Shown here one piece after another: positions 40,199 through 49,030 of a stretch of DNA of 64,000 nt. The stretch covers positions 1 through 64,000 of the forward strand of contig NZ_CAXUNP010000020.1 of NCBI RefSeq assembly GCF_964252635.1. The letters are read 5' to 3'. Position 1 is the first letter of the stretch. Every line of letters starts with the position of its first letter. Below the pieces are notes generated by a model, which searched no databases, was not told the DNA's origin, and was given only the letters and a program-made list of their open reading frames with translations. Origin of the DNA: Jatrophihabitans sp964252635. Lineage in GTDB: Bacteria > Actinomycetota > Actinomycetes > Mycobacteriales > Jatrophihabitantaceae. Made by a program: the position numbers and the translations under genes.

Positions 40199-41749
40199 AT
40201 GGCAGACGAATGGGGCATGGACGAGGCCTACGACATGTTGATGTCGCCTCTTCCCTACATGCAGGCGTCCGCGGCGCAAATGATCCGGAACTTCGGAACC
40301 GCTGCCCAGCTGATGGCACAGTCGCTGCGCCAGAACGCAGCAGGCGGTGAGGGTGCGGGCGACGCAGGTGAGGCGATGCGGACGCAGAGCGAGTCGCACG
40401 CGGAGTGGTTCGACCAGGTGGCGGCCAATTCGGCCCACGCCGCGAGCAGGCTCGACACCCTGTCCGGAAACGGCCACCAGTACCAGGCCTCGGCCTCGAC
40501 CGTCTATCACTCCTACAAGCAGTCGATCGCGCGTGACGCCAAGGACCCGTCGGGTGCCAGCGACGTGCACCAGATCCACATGGAGCAGGCCGGTAGCCGG
40601 CAGCTCTCGGGCACCGTGAACGACTGGAGCTCCGACTACTCGTCCTTCACCGCTCCGAAGCCGCCACCGGTCCCCACGGGCGACGGCGGCACCTACGGCA
40701 GCGGGGGATCGGGCGGGTCGGGCGGCGGCGGCGACACCGTCCCGGTGTCCGGCGGTGGAGCTCATCAGGCCCAGGCGTCCGGCACGGGCCGGCAGGCGGT
40801 GTTCGTGGCCCCGGCAGGCGTCGTAGGCACGGGCAAGCCGCGTCGGCCCGTGGACCGCGGCCCAGGCGTGACCGGAAGCGTCGAGGTCGGGCCCGACGGT
40901 GGCGAGTTCGCGGGTTGGTACAAGGACCCGCGCACCGGTTACTACATCGACCCGAAGACCGGTCGCGAGTACGACCCGGCCAGCCAGCGCTGGGTCGACC
41001 CCGTCACCGGTCAACCCTTCGGTGACGTGGCCAAGTACGCCACCGGCCTGCAGGGTCTCGGGACGGAGTCGACGACCGGCGGCCTGCTGTCCGACGTCGG
41101 GGGCGCCGGGGTGCTGGGCGGCGCGGCCGCGCCCGGCGGTGCTGGAGCGTTCGCCGGGCTCGTGGGTTCCGGCCTCGCCGGCGACCCGGCGGCCGTGGCA
41201 GTCGGGTACGGCGGTGTGTTGCCGCCGTCGCTGGCCAATGGCTCGGCGGCGTCGAGCGCATTGTGGAACCAGGCCGGCCGGTCGTTGGGCGTCAACCGCG
41301 CCGTGGCGTCGGAGATGCTGGGCCGCGAGCAGGCCGCCCGGTCCGGGCGCCCGTACATGCCCAGCACGCAGGCCCAGGCCGGCCAAGGCTTCGGCGGAGC
41401 TCGGAACCGGCCCGGATACGTCACCGCGGAGGACGAGGAGTCTGCGCTGTTCTCGAGCCCGGCGGCGCGCCGCACCGGCGCCGCCGCGGCGGCAGAGGAG
41501 GGGGAAGAGCTGGCGGCGGGTCGCATGGCTGCGGGTCGCGGCGGTGCGAACGGTCGCGGCGGCGCGGCCGCGGCCGAGGAGGAGCAGGCGGCGGCCTCGG
41601 CAGCGGGCCGACGGTCCTACCTGCCCCCGTCACAGGCCGGCAGCCGGTCCGACAAGGACGACAAGCGGCGCGATCGGCCGGACTGGCTGGTGGAGGACGC
41701 GTTCGGTGTCGACGACCAGCCGGCCGGCGCCGGCGTGCTCGGCGAATAG
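40199..41749 (+). CDS. PPE-size type VII substrate-like protein with aromatic octamer repeats
   Basis: This 516-residue protein has an all-helical N-terminal domain of about 150 residues, as in WXG/PPE-type substrates, and a Gly/Ser-rich linker. Residues 239-274 form a run of aromatic octamers (YKDPRTGY, YIDPKTGR, EYDPASQR, WVDPVTGQ) that looks like an OCRE motif. A long Ala/Gly/Arg-rich low-complexity tail follows and ends EDAFGVDDQPAGAGVLGE. No signal peptide or membrane helix is seen. GGAGGAG lies 6 nt before the ATG. The strong ribosome site and locus suggest an abundant exported protein; the function is unknown. Confidence 0.75.
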   Translation: MADEWGMDEAYDMLMSPLPYMQASAAQMIRNFGTAAQLMAQSLRQNAAGGEGAGDAGEAMRTQSESHAEWFDQVAANSAHAASRLDTLSGNGHQYQASASTVYHSYKQSIARDAKDPSGASDVHQIHMEQAGSRQLSGTVNDWSSDYSSFTAPKPPPVPTGDGGTYGSGGSGGSGGGGDTVPVSGGGAHQAQASGTGRQAVFVAPAGVVGTGKPRRPVDRGPGVTGSVEVGPDGGEFAGWYKDPRTGYYIDPKTGREYDPASQRWVDPVTGQPFGDVAKYATGLQGLGTESTTGGLLSDVGGAGVLGGAAAPGGAGAFAGLVGSGLAGDPAAVAVGYGGVLPPSLANGSAASSALWNQAGRSLGVNRAVASEMLGREQAARSGRPYMPSTQAQAGQGFGGARNRPGYVTAEDEESALFSSPAARRTGAAAAAEEGEELAAGRMAAGRGGANGRGGAAAAEEEQAAASAAGRRSYLPPSQAGSRSDKDDKRRDRPDWLVEDAFGVDDQPAGAGVLGE

Positions 41750-41772
41750 CTCAGGCGAGAAGGAGTTCAGCG

Positions 41773-42105
41773 ATGCCCTCGATGCAGTACAACACCGGCA
41801 ACCTGCGTACCGGCAGCCAGCACGCGACGTCGGCGTCGGCGTCGGCGAGCGAGGCGGCCGACGCGCTCAGCGGTGCCGGCGGGGGCTCGCCGTTCGGCGA
41901 CGTCGACGGCGGAGACTCGTTGCACGGTGCCGTGGGCGTGGCCCGCAACCACCACCAGGTCGGCGCGCGCACGACGGCCGGCAACGCCAATGCTGCGGCC
42001 GCGCGCGCCTCGGGCGCAGCCCGGCTCGGCGACCACAACACCGACGAGACCACGCGCCTCGCGCCGCGTTCCGCTCCGGCGAGCGCGGTCCGCGAGGGCA
42101 TGTAG
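41773..42105 (+). CDS. 110-residue helical type VII-associated protein
   Basis: This small Ala/Ser/Gly-rich protein has helical segments but no WxG motif, membrane helix or cysteine. AAGGAG lies 8 nt before the ATG. It follows the 516-residue protein by 23 nt and precedes the 931-residue protein by 19 nt, so it is probably a chaperone-like partner of one of them. That role is inferred only from size and position. Confidence 0.65.
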   Translation: MPSMQYNTGNLRTGSQHATSASASASEAADALSGAGGGSPFGDVDGGDSLHGAVGVARNHHQVGARTTAGNANAAAARASGAARLGDHNTDETTRLAPRSAPASAVREGM

Positions 42106-42124
42106 GTCAGGCGGGGAGTCACGG

Positions 42125-44920
42125 ATGACGGGGTACAGCTTCGACGAGGCAACCTTGTCCTCGAAGGCCAATGTGGATCCCTGGAAGATGCACCGGCAGC
42201 TGCACACGGGTGATCCGGCCGCGATCGAGTCGCTGGCAACGGCCTTCTTCAAGGCAAGCGGACACTCGTCCGAGGCGACGTCGTCGCTCAAGTTGTGGAA
42301 AACCTACGTCGGACAGGGCTACAAGACGCAGGGCTCCTCGCCGTTGGACGTGAACGCCGAGGCACACAAGATGGCCAAGAGCAGCGAGCTCGGTCATCGG
42401 CACACCTACCAGATCGCCAAGATCCTGCGCGGCGTCGGGAGCGACCTGGACACCGCGACGGTCCAGGCCGGCACCGAGGTGACGGCGCTGAACTCGCGGA
42501 TCACCTCACTGGTCGCGCAGTACAACCAGCTGGTGACGCTGTACCACCACACCGGTGAGGACCGTGAGCCGAACAACGGCGAGGACGCCGCGCTGCTGGC
42601 CATCTTCAACCAGGCGGTGGCCGCCACCAGGTCGCACGGCGGGACGGTCAAGCACCTGCTGACCGGTTACGAGACCAGCCTGCACGGCGCACTGAAGTCG
42701 ATGGCCGATCTCGGCTACGTGCCGCCGGACGGCCACGACGAGGGCCCGGGCGGGATCGACCTCAGCGCCGGGACCAAGGACGGCAAGACCACCGTGTCCG
42801 CCGCGAAGAGCGGCAACAAGGCGCAGCTGCAGCAGTCGACGTACGCACTGAGCATCATCAACGACGCCATCAAGCATCACGGGGGCCACGTCGGCGACGA
42901 CGAGTACGCCTACCTGTACTCCTACTACGACCAGACCGCCGGGCACTCCGGCACCATCTGGCACGCCGTCAAGGGCGACGCCACGCTGAAGAACGGTGCC
43001 GGGCAGGCCTACGCGAACGGGCTGCTCAACCTCACCCGCGGCGCGGAACAGACCGACGACAACGGTGTCGGCCCGTACGTGCGCAACGAGCACGGCGTCG
43101 GCACCTTCGGCCGCGGCGGTGTCGACGGGCTTCCGGCGTCGGTGCAGGACGTGCTGAAATCGAATCTCGGGGTGGTCAAAGACGCCGGGTCGCAGCCGAT
43201 GCGGCGCGCCGAGTACGTCGACGGCCACTGGGTCATCCCCAACCTGGGCAACGACCAGGGTTTCACCTCGCTGCTGAGCCTCGCGTCCAAGGACATGAAC
43301 GGCGGCACCGAGTTCTCGCAGACCCTGGGCGAGGCGGGCCTGCGGTGGAAGCAGCAACTGAACACGATCGACCACAACACGTACAACTGGGTGAAGTCCC
43401 ATGACAGCAACCCGACCCACAACGGCGCACCCGACGTCGATCCGAAGAAGCTGAAGCTTCCTGACGGCTTCACCGGGAAGTTCGACCACAACGGCAACCC
43501 GATCAACGACGACACGTTGTCCTCGCAGGCGCTGCAGACCATGTCGTCGAACCAGACGGCGGCCACCAACTTCCTGCTCGACGCCCACGACCGCCGCACG
43601 TTGCTGGGTGAGAACTGGAACCACGACACGGGTGCGGCCGCGACCCTGCTGACCGGGACGGCGCCCGACCCGTCCGGCAGGACCCTGCGCAACCAGGCCG
43701 CGCTCGACGTCATGCGCGACGCCGGCCACGACTACAAGCACCTCGACGCGCTCGCCTCGACCGACGTGAAGCGCGCCCTGACGCTGGTCGCCACGCAACA
43801 CCTCGACACCTTCGCCCAGGACATCCCGCCCAACGCCCACCCCGGGGACGGGTTGATCCTGACGGGCATCGACGGCAAGCCCGAGCACGGGGTCTTCCTC
43901 AACATCGGCGATCAGGCGAACTACCTGAAGCTGGTGGCCGGGTTCGGCGGCAACGACTTCGGCCTGCTGCACGCCGCAGCCATGGAACGCGGGGCGCAGT
44001 ACGTCGCCCACGGCATCCAGATCGGCGGCGAGCACGGCCAGGAGGCGCGCACCATGGCGTCCCTGCTCAACTCGCGGGTGAACAACGCCGCGGTGGCATC
44101 GGCCAACGACACCATCCGCGCGAATATCGATGGGCACGGCAAGCAGGACGCCGCCGCGTTCCTGGCCGAGCAGAAGGCCGCGACCCAGAGCTGGGTGAAG
44201 ACGCTGACCACGGACGGCATCGGCGTCGTGCTCGGGGGCGCCAGCCTGGTGGCCCCGGAGGTCGCGTTGCCGGCGCTCGGTGCGCTCGACTACGTCAACT
44301 CGACGGCCAGCACGGTCGACGGCGACCTCGGCGGACCCAACGGTCCGGACCCCGCCGTCGTCGCGTCCATCCAGCACATCCAGTCGGACCTCAAGGACGT
44401 CAGCGCGATCCCGACGGCGACGGCGCAGTCGGCGCTCGACACCGACGCCGCTCAGCAATGGGTGGCGGTGCGCGCCCAGGACCTGCTGCCGCAGAGCTAC
44501 CTGCACACCGCCGGCGCGAGCGAGCTGCAGGCCCACGCCGAGGCCATGGCCCTGTCGGCTGACGGCCGCCCCAAGTCCGACTTCGGCTATACCCCGGGCA
44601 GTGACGTCAGTGGCCAGCTGAACGACGTGATGCGCTCCACCTACGGACCGGACCGCGGATTGGTCGACGCCACGCACGGCTACGAGGAGGACATGTCCGC
44701 ACCGAACGGCCAGGACGTCTCCTTCGGCGGCGGCAAGATCGACAACGATCAGCGCAACCTGTACGAGGACTCCGGCGCCTGGGGCAGCGGTGACACCCAG
44801 CACTCCATCGTCTACGGCGACGACTCGACCTACAAGTGGGTGGACGGCCCGCCGATGTCGCCCCGCGAGCCGCACTGGGCCACGTACCACTGGGTGCCCG
44901 AGGACAACAGCCCGAAATGA
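42125..44920 (+). CDS. Large type VII substrate-like protein (DUF6571-like)
   Basis: This 931-residue protein starts with a helical domain (residues 1-190) resembling an extended WXG/ESX helical bundle, with no signal peptide. The middle part (about 220-680) has repeated helical modules such as LSSQALQTMSSNQTAATNFL, typical of DUF6571-like actinobacterial proteins. A hydrophobic stretch lies at about 698-725 (GVVLGGASLVAPEVALPALG). The C-terminal 150 residues are polar and aromatic, and may be an effector or surface domain. GGGGAG lies 6 nt before the ATG. It is the largest candidate cargo of the locus. Confidence 0.75.
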   Translation: MTGYSFDEATLSSKANVDPWKMHRQLHTGDPAAIESLATAFFKASGHSSEATSSLKLWKTYVGQGYKTQGSSPLDVNAEAHKMAKSSELGHRHTYQIAKILRGVGSDLDTATVQAGTEVTALNSRITSLVAQYNQLVTLYHHTGEDREPNNGEDAALLAIFNQAVAATRSHGGTVKHLLTGYETSLHGALKSMADLGYVPPDGHDEGPGGIDLSAGTKDGKTTVSAAKSGNKAQLQQSTYALSIINDAIKHHGGHVGDDEYAYLYSYYDQTAGHSGTIWHAVKGDATLKNGAGQAYANGLLNLTRGAEQTDDNGVGPYVRNEHGVGTFGRGGVDGLPASVQDVLKSNLGVVKDAGSQPMRRAEYVDGHWVIPNLGNDQGFTSLLSLASKDMNGGTEFSQTLGEAGLRWKQQLNTIDHNTYNWVKSHDSNPTHNGAPDVDPKKLKLPDGFTGKFDHNGNPINDDTLSSQALQTMSSNQTAATNFLLDAHDRRTLLGENWNHDTGAAATLLTGTAPDPSGRTLRNQAALDVMRDAGHDYKHLDALASTDVKRALTLVATQHLDTFAQDIPPNAHPGDGLILTGIDGKPEHGVFLNIGDQANYLKLVAGFGGNDFGLLHAAAMERGAQYVAHGIQIGGEHGQEARTMASLLNSRVNNAAVASANDTIRANIDGHGKQDAAAFLAEQKAATQSWVKTLTTDGIGVVLGGASLVAPEVALPALGALDYVNSTASTVDGDLGGPNGPDPAVVASIQHIQSDLKDVSAIPTATAQSALDTDAAQQWVAVRAQDLLPQSYLHTAGASELQAHAEAMALSADGRPKSDFGYTPGSDVSGQLNDVMRSTYGPDRGLVDATHGYEEDMSAPNGQDVSFGGGKIDNDQRNLYEDSGAWGSGDTQHSIVYGDDSTYKWVDGPPMSPREPHWATYHWVPEDNSPK

Positions 44921-46053
44921 TGAGGCGCGCCCTGTGCGTCGCGGTCCTGCTGATCGTCTCGACGGCGGCGGTGGCGTGCGACAGCTCGAAAGCCGGCACC
45001 GGACCCAGCTCCGGCGGGCGGACCGCGACGGCAGCCGGCTGCCCCGCGACGGCGCTCGCCGAACCGATCTACGGTGGCGCCTCCGGTGTGCTCGACGTGA
45101 CGGTCGGCGCGACGGGCCTCGCTGGTTTCGCCCGGGTCGATGCGCGCACGGGACGGGTGCACGCGGTCTGCCAGGGAGCAACGCTGACGAGCAGCGTCTC
45201 GCCGGGAGGGCAGCTCGGCTTCAGCGGCAGCGTCAACGACGATTTCGCCCTGACGACCGAGTTCTCGGTCCTGTTCGGGCCGCACAACTATCTGCCCGCG
45301 CCCACGCGTGGGGATCCTGCGGTCGTGCGGACGGTGGTGGACGTTCGTAGCGGAGCACGCGCACAGCTGGGTTTCACCGGCTGGACGATCCTCGCGGTGA
45401 CCCGCTCCGGGCTGCTGCTCGAGCGGGCGAACCTGGCCTCGACGCACGCGGTGACGGCCACCGACTTCTGCGTCCTCGCCAACGTCAAGGACGGGGTGTC
45501 GTCATGTCGCCCGGTGCCCGGCGCCCGTGGGCCCGGGTTGGCGCTGGCCGGTCAGGACGGCCGCATCAGCTGGGCGCCGACGCGGTTCGTGCCGGCGCGT
45601 TTCGGTCAGCTGCGCGGGTCCGCCATCGCCGCAGGGAGCGGCATCGTCGCCTTCACTCAGGCGGCGGCGCGCGGCACGGCCACGACGGGGTCGGGACAGT
45701 TCCAGACCTCCATCGACCGGCGAGTGGTGATGTATCGACACGCCACGGGTTCGGACCTGACCTGGTCCGTCGTGGGGACCGCCGGAAGCACCTCGGTGAC
45801 CGGCGCGGAACGCGTTGCCGAGGCGCCGGCCATCGACGCGCCGGGCAGCGGTTTCCTCGCCAGCGCGGACGGAACCGGACTGATGTTCCTGCTCTCGGAC
45901 GCGTCGGCCGGTGCGGGAGTGACCCTGACGTCCGTGCGCGCCGGATCCGCCCGAACGACCCGACTGGCGATCGGGCAACCCGCGGGTGGGCCGCGGCTGA
46001 CCGGCGAATCGTCTCTCGTGTCCTGGCCGTCGATTGCTCGCGAGACGCCCTGA
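44917..46053 (+). CDS. Putative lipoprotein of unknown function
   Basis: This 378-residue protein has a signal peptide and lipobox AVAC (Cys about residue 22), then a Ser/Thr/Gly spacer. The rest is rich in beta strands separated by Gly/Asp turns, which would suit a propeller-like fold, but I recognise no family. Several cysteines remain in the mature part (AAGCPA, HAVCQG, TDFCVLAN, SSCRPV). The ATG overlaps the stop of the 931-residue gene (ATGA), so it is co-translated with it and may help display or process it at the surface. Confidence 0.75.
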   Translation: MMRRALCVAVLLIVSTAAVACDSSKAGTGPSSGGRTATAAGCPATALAEPIYGGASGVLDVTVGATGLAGFARVDARTGRVHAVCQGATLTSSVSPGGQLGFSGSVNDDFALTTEFSVLFGPHNYLPAPTRGDPAVVRTVVDVRSGARAQLGFTGWTILAVTRSGLLLERANLASTHAVTATDFCVLANVKDGVSSCRPVPGARGPGLALAGQDGRISWAPTRFVPARFGQLRGSAIAAGSGIVAFTQAAARGTATTGSGQFQTSIDRRVVMYRHATGSDLTWSVVGTAGSTSVTGAERVAEAPAIDAPGSGFLASADGTGLMFLLSDASAGAGVTLTSVRAGSARTTRLAIGQPAGGPRLTGESSLVSWPSIARETP

Positions 46054-46091
46054 TCCGGGCGATCTTGTCCGCCGTCGCGGGACGCGCCGGG

Positions 46092-46097
46092 TAGCGT
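46092..46097 (+). promoter_or_regulatory. -10 box for the leaderless amidase gene
   Basis: TAGCGT lies 7 nt before GTG 46105. It is the same hexamer and spacing seen before nagA at 4230. It suggests the gene has its own promoter apart from the type VII operon. Confidence 0.55.
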
Positions 46098-46104
46098 GCC
46101 TGCG

Positions 46105-47754
46105 GTGACAGCCGTTCGGTGCCGCGCCGCGGTGGTGGCGCTCTTCGTCGCCGTCGTGGCCGTGGCGGGCTGCAGCTCGGGCAGCACGGCCCGTCACCGC
46201 GACAAGAGCACCTCGCCGGCCCCGTCGTCTGTCCCCGCCTCGTCGACCGCAGCGCCGAGCAGGAGCTCCTCTTCTGCGTCCGCGTCCTCGTCGGCGAGTC
46301 GGGCGCCCCGCCGCTCGACGGCGTCGACGTCGACGTCCGCCGCCGGGTCCGGGGCCGGAGGGTTGGGCAGCGCCGCCCGCGCAGCAGTGCGTTACGCCAA
46401 CGCTCACGGCATGTACTCCGGCGTCGCCGTTCTTGACACGAAGACCGGTGCTTTGACCACCGCCGGCGTGGCCACGCAGAGCTTCGCCAGCGCGTCGGTG
46501 GCCAAGGTGCTCATCGCCGCGCGGCTGCTCGCCGAGCACCGAATGACCGGCACCACGGCCACCCGGGCGGCGTCGATGATCACCCGGTCCGACAACGACG
46601 CGGCGTGGGCGCTGTACCCGCAGGTCGGCAAGGACGGGCTGGAGCCCTGGGTCGAGAAGCACTTCGGTGTGCCCGGCCTGGGCGGCCCGCCCTCGATGCC
46701 GGGCATCTGGGGCAGCACGCAACTGACGGCCCGCGGCCTGGTGCAGCTCTACGCCAAGCTCAAGGCCGACCCGACGGTGTGGCCGTGGCTCTCGTCGCAC
46801 CTGCACGCCTACCAACAGCGCTCGGCCGGCGGCGAGCCGAACGCGTTCGGGTTCGCGACGGCGCAGCCCTCGGCGGGGGTCAAGAACGGCTGGGACACCA
46901 ACCGCGACCCCGCCCACCCGAGCAACGCGATCATCAACAGCACCGGCTTCGTGGGCCACGACCGGTACGCCGTCGCCGTGCTGTCCGAGGGCGGTCACGC
47001 GCTGTACTTCACCCGCGGCGAAGCGGTCGTCACCCAGCAGGCCCGGCTGATCACCGCGGCGACGACATCGGCCGCGACGGCGGGCCCGAGCAGCGCGTCG
47101 CCGCTGGTCGTCCTCGACCCGGGTCACAACGGCGGCAACGCCGCGCACCTGTCGACGATCAACCGTTCGGTGTACGCGGGATACGGCGAGCACAAGCCGT
47201 GCAACACGACCGGTACCGAGACGAACTCCGGCTACCCCGAGCACGCGTTCACCTGGGACGTCAGCAAGCACGTGCGGACGATCCTGCAGGCGCACGGTGT
47301 ACGGGTGCGGATGACGCGCAGCAGCGACTCCGGCGTCGGGCCGTGCGTCGACGTCCGCGCCCGCCTCGAGAGCGCTCCCGGTGTCGCGTTGTCCGTGGCC
47401 ATCCACGCCGACGGCGCGCCGTCGTCCGGGCACGGGTTCCACGTCAACGAGGACCGCCGACGTCCCGAGGGCGCGTCCGCCGCCACCGTCGCCCGCACCA
47501 CCGCGCTGGGCAAGGACCTGCACCGTGCGCTCGTCGCGTCGTCCGGTCTCGTCCCGTCGACCTACATCGGCTCGGACGGTTACTACTACCGGACCGACCT
47601 GGCGGGGCTGAACCTGACCACCACGCCCACGTCGTTCCTCGAGCTGGGCAACATGCGCAATGCCCACGACGCCGCGCTGCAGCGGTCGGCGAGCGGCCGG
47701 GAGCGGATCGCCGCCGCGGTCGCCGCGGGCATCCTGGCCTACCTGGGGCGTTAG
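46105..47754 (+). CDS. Lipoprotein fusing a serine beta-lactamase-like domain to a zinc amidase
   Basis: This 549-residue protein has a lipobox (VAVAGC, C23) and a 60-residue Ser/Thr-rich spacer. Residues about 95-320 show the three motifs of the class A beta-lactamase/PBP fold: S131-x-x-K134 (SVAK), S162-D163-N164 (SDN) and K260-N261-G262. Residues about 333-549 are an Amidase_3 N-acetylmuramoyl-L-alanine amidase with zinc ligands H341 (DPGHNGG), E379 (YPEHAFTW) and H434 (AIHADG), and catalytic E513 (FLELGN). Both halves look active. It should act on peptidoglycan at the outer membrane face. GTG 46105 is chosen for its promoter; GTG 46096 is an alternative. Confidence 0.88.
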   Translation: MTAVRCRAAVVALFVAVVAVAGCSSGSTARHRDKSTSPAPSSVPASSTAAPSRSSSSASASSSASRAPRRSTASTSTSAAGSGAGGLGSAARAAVRYANAHGMYSGVAVLDTKTGALTTAGVATQSFASASVAKVLIAARLLAEHRMTGTTATRAASMITRSDNDAAWALYPQVGKDGLEPWVEKHFGVPGLGGPPSMPGIWGSTQLTARGLVQLYAKLKADPTVWPWLSSHLHAYQQRSAGGEPNAFGFATAQPSAGVKNGWDTNRDPAHPSNAIINSTGFVGHDRYAVAVLSEGGHALYFTRGEAVVTQQARLITAATTSAATAGPSSASPLVVLDPGHNGGNAAHLSTINRSVYAGYGEHKPCNTTGTETNSGYPEHAFTWDVSKHVRTILQAHGVRVRMTRSSDSGVGPCVDVRARLESAPGVALSVAIHADGAPSSGHGFHVNEDRRRPEGASAATVARTTALGKDLHRALVASSGLVPSTYIGSDGYYYRTDLAGLNLTTTPTSFLELGNMRNAHDAALQRSASGRERIAAAVAAGILAYLGR

Positions 47755-48170
47755 CGCCGCTGACCTTCGTCGTCGAGCAGCTCGAAGTCGGCGAAGTCGA
47801 AGCCGGGGGAGACCACGCAGGCGACGAGCGTCGTGGCGTCCCCGGCCGGGCGGGCGGTCTGCCACTCGTCCGCGTCGACGAGATGCTGGCCGCCCTCGTG
47901 CAGGACGTGGTCGGCGGTGTCACCGGGGTGGTCACGGGTGCCGCCGGTCGTCACGACCACCGGGCCGCCGCCCTGCCACAGCCACAGCTCCGGCGAACGG
48001 ACGCGGTGCCACGCCGACACCTGGCCGGGCTCGAGCAGGAACGCGACGCAGGTGGCCACGGGCCGCTCACCGCGAGGCGTGGCGACGAGCTGCGGGTGCC
48101 GCCACGTCTCGCGGTACCACCCACCCTCCGGGTGCGGCGCCATGCCCAGCGCCACGGGATCCAGGGTCAT
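47751..48170 (-). CDS. DUF985 cupin protein
   Basis: This 139-residue protein is a small cupin of the DUF985 (Cupin_5) family. Its start, LGMAPHPEGGWYRETW, is the family hallmark, followed by FLLEPGQVSAWHRVRSPELWLW and ADEWQTARP. The His and Glu of the HxxxSxExW stretch are possible metal ligands. No enzyme activity is established for the family. Its stop overlaps the stop of the convergent amidase gene (TTAG). Confidence 0.9.
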   Translation of the reverse strand: MTLDPVALGMAPHPEGGWYRETWRHPQLVATPRGERPVATCVAFLLEPGQVSAWHRVRSPELWLWQGGGPVVVTTGGTRDHPGDTADHVLHEGGQHLVDADEWQTARPAGDATTLVACVVSPGFDFADFELLDDEGQRR

Positions 48171-48174
48171 GTCG

Positions 48175-48618
48175 TCACTCCGCCCGACGCATCGGGACGT
48201 GCGGGATCCCGTCCTCGACGAACTCCTCGCCGTCGCGGACGAACCCGAAGCGGGCGTACCACTGCTCGAGGTAGCTCTGCGCGTCGAGCAGGACGGCGCG
48301 CTCGCCGGCGAGCTCCAGCGCGCGCTGCATCAGCCGCGCGGCCAGGCCCTGGCCCCGGGCGCGCTTCGCGGTGGCGACGCGCCCGATCCGGGCGGTGCCG
48401 TCGGGGTCGTCGAGCAGGCGCAACGTGGCCAGCACGGCGCCGTCCCGTTCGAGCCAGAGCTGACGGGCGCCCGGCTCGAGATCGCGGCCGTCGAGGTCGG
48501 CGTACACGCAGTCCTGCTCGACGACGAACACGTCCGTCCGCAGCGCCAGGATCCGGTACAGCGTGGTCGGATCCAGCTCGACGAGCAGCGCGTCACGGAC
48601 TTCTGCGGCGGCGTCCAC
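48175..48618 (-). CDS. ElaA-like GNAT acetyltransferase
   Basis: This 147-residue protein is a GNAT fold enzyme similar to ElaA. It has LYRILALRTDVFVVEQDCVYADLDGRDL, the acetyl-CoA loop RVATAKRARGQGLAARLM, and the end QSYLEQWYARFGFVRDGEEFVEDGIPHVPM. I chose GTG 48618 because it gives the ElaA N-terminal length. An ATG at 48666 would overlap the divergent FKBP start codon and is less likely. It precedes the cupin gene by 4 nt. The substrate is unknown. Confidence 0.85.
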   Translation of the reverse strand: MDAAAEVRDALLVELDPTTLYRILALRTDVFVVEQDCVYADLDGRDLEPGARQLWLERDGAVLATLRLLDDPDGTARIGRVATAKRARGQGLAARLMQRALELAGERAVLLDAQSYLEQWYARFGFVRDGEEFVEDGIPHVPMRRAE

Positions 48619-48664
48619 GTCGGTCGACGCTAGCGCCGGGCCGTCCGTCGTGTTGGATGGGGCC

Positions 48665-49030
48665 ATGGCCCTGAGCAAACCAGTCATCGAGTACCCGGGC
48701 GGCGAGCCCCCGACGGACCTCCAGATCGAGGACATCGTCGTGGGCGAGGGCGCCGAGGCCAAGCCCGGCGACACGGTCGAGGTGCACTACGTCGGCGTGG
48801 AGTTCCACTCGGGCGAGGAGTTCGACGCCTCGTGGAACCGCGGCGAGTCGATCGAGTTCCCGCTGCGCGGCCTCATCCAGGGCTGGCAGGAGGGCATCCC
48901 CGGCATGAAGGTCGGCGGCCGCCGCCAGCTGACCATCCCGCCGGAGAAGGCCTACGGCCCGGCCGGTGGCGGTCACCGCCTCTCGGGCGAGACGCTGGTG
49001 TTCGTCATCGACCTGCTCGACGTCAAGTAG
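48665..49030 (+). CDS. FKBP-type peptidyl-prolyl isomerase
   Basis: This 121-residue cytosolic protein is a single FKBP domain that speeds cis-trans proline isomerisation. Family positions are clear: VEVHYVGVEF, FDASWNRGESIEFPL, VIQGWQEGIPGMKVGG-type core (LIQGWQEGIPGM), RRQLTIPPEKAYG and LVFVIDLLDV. There is no signal or membrane helix. TTGGAT 6 nt before the ATG may allow a leaderless start. It ends in a short tandem repeat that begins with its stop codon. Confidence 0.95.
   Translation: MALSKPVIEYPGGEPPTDLQIEDIVVGEGAEAKPGDTVEVHYVGVEFHSGEEFDASWNRGESIEFPLRGLIQGWQEGIPGMKVGGRRQLTIPPEKAYGPAGGGHRLSGETLVFVIDLLDVK

Noticed and set aside
48619..48666. Longer N-terminus for the ElaA-like acetyltransferase
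   Set aside because: Its ATG would share bases with the FKBP start codon on the other strand, and the extra residues lie outside the ElaA fold.
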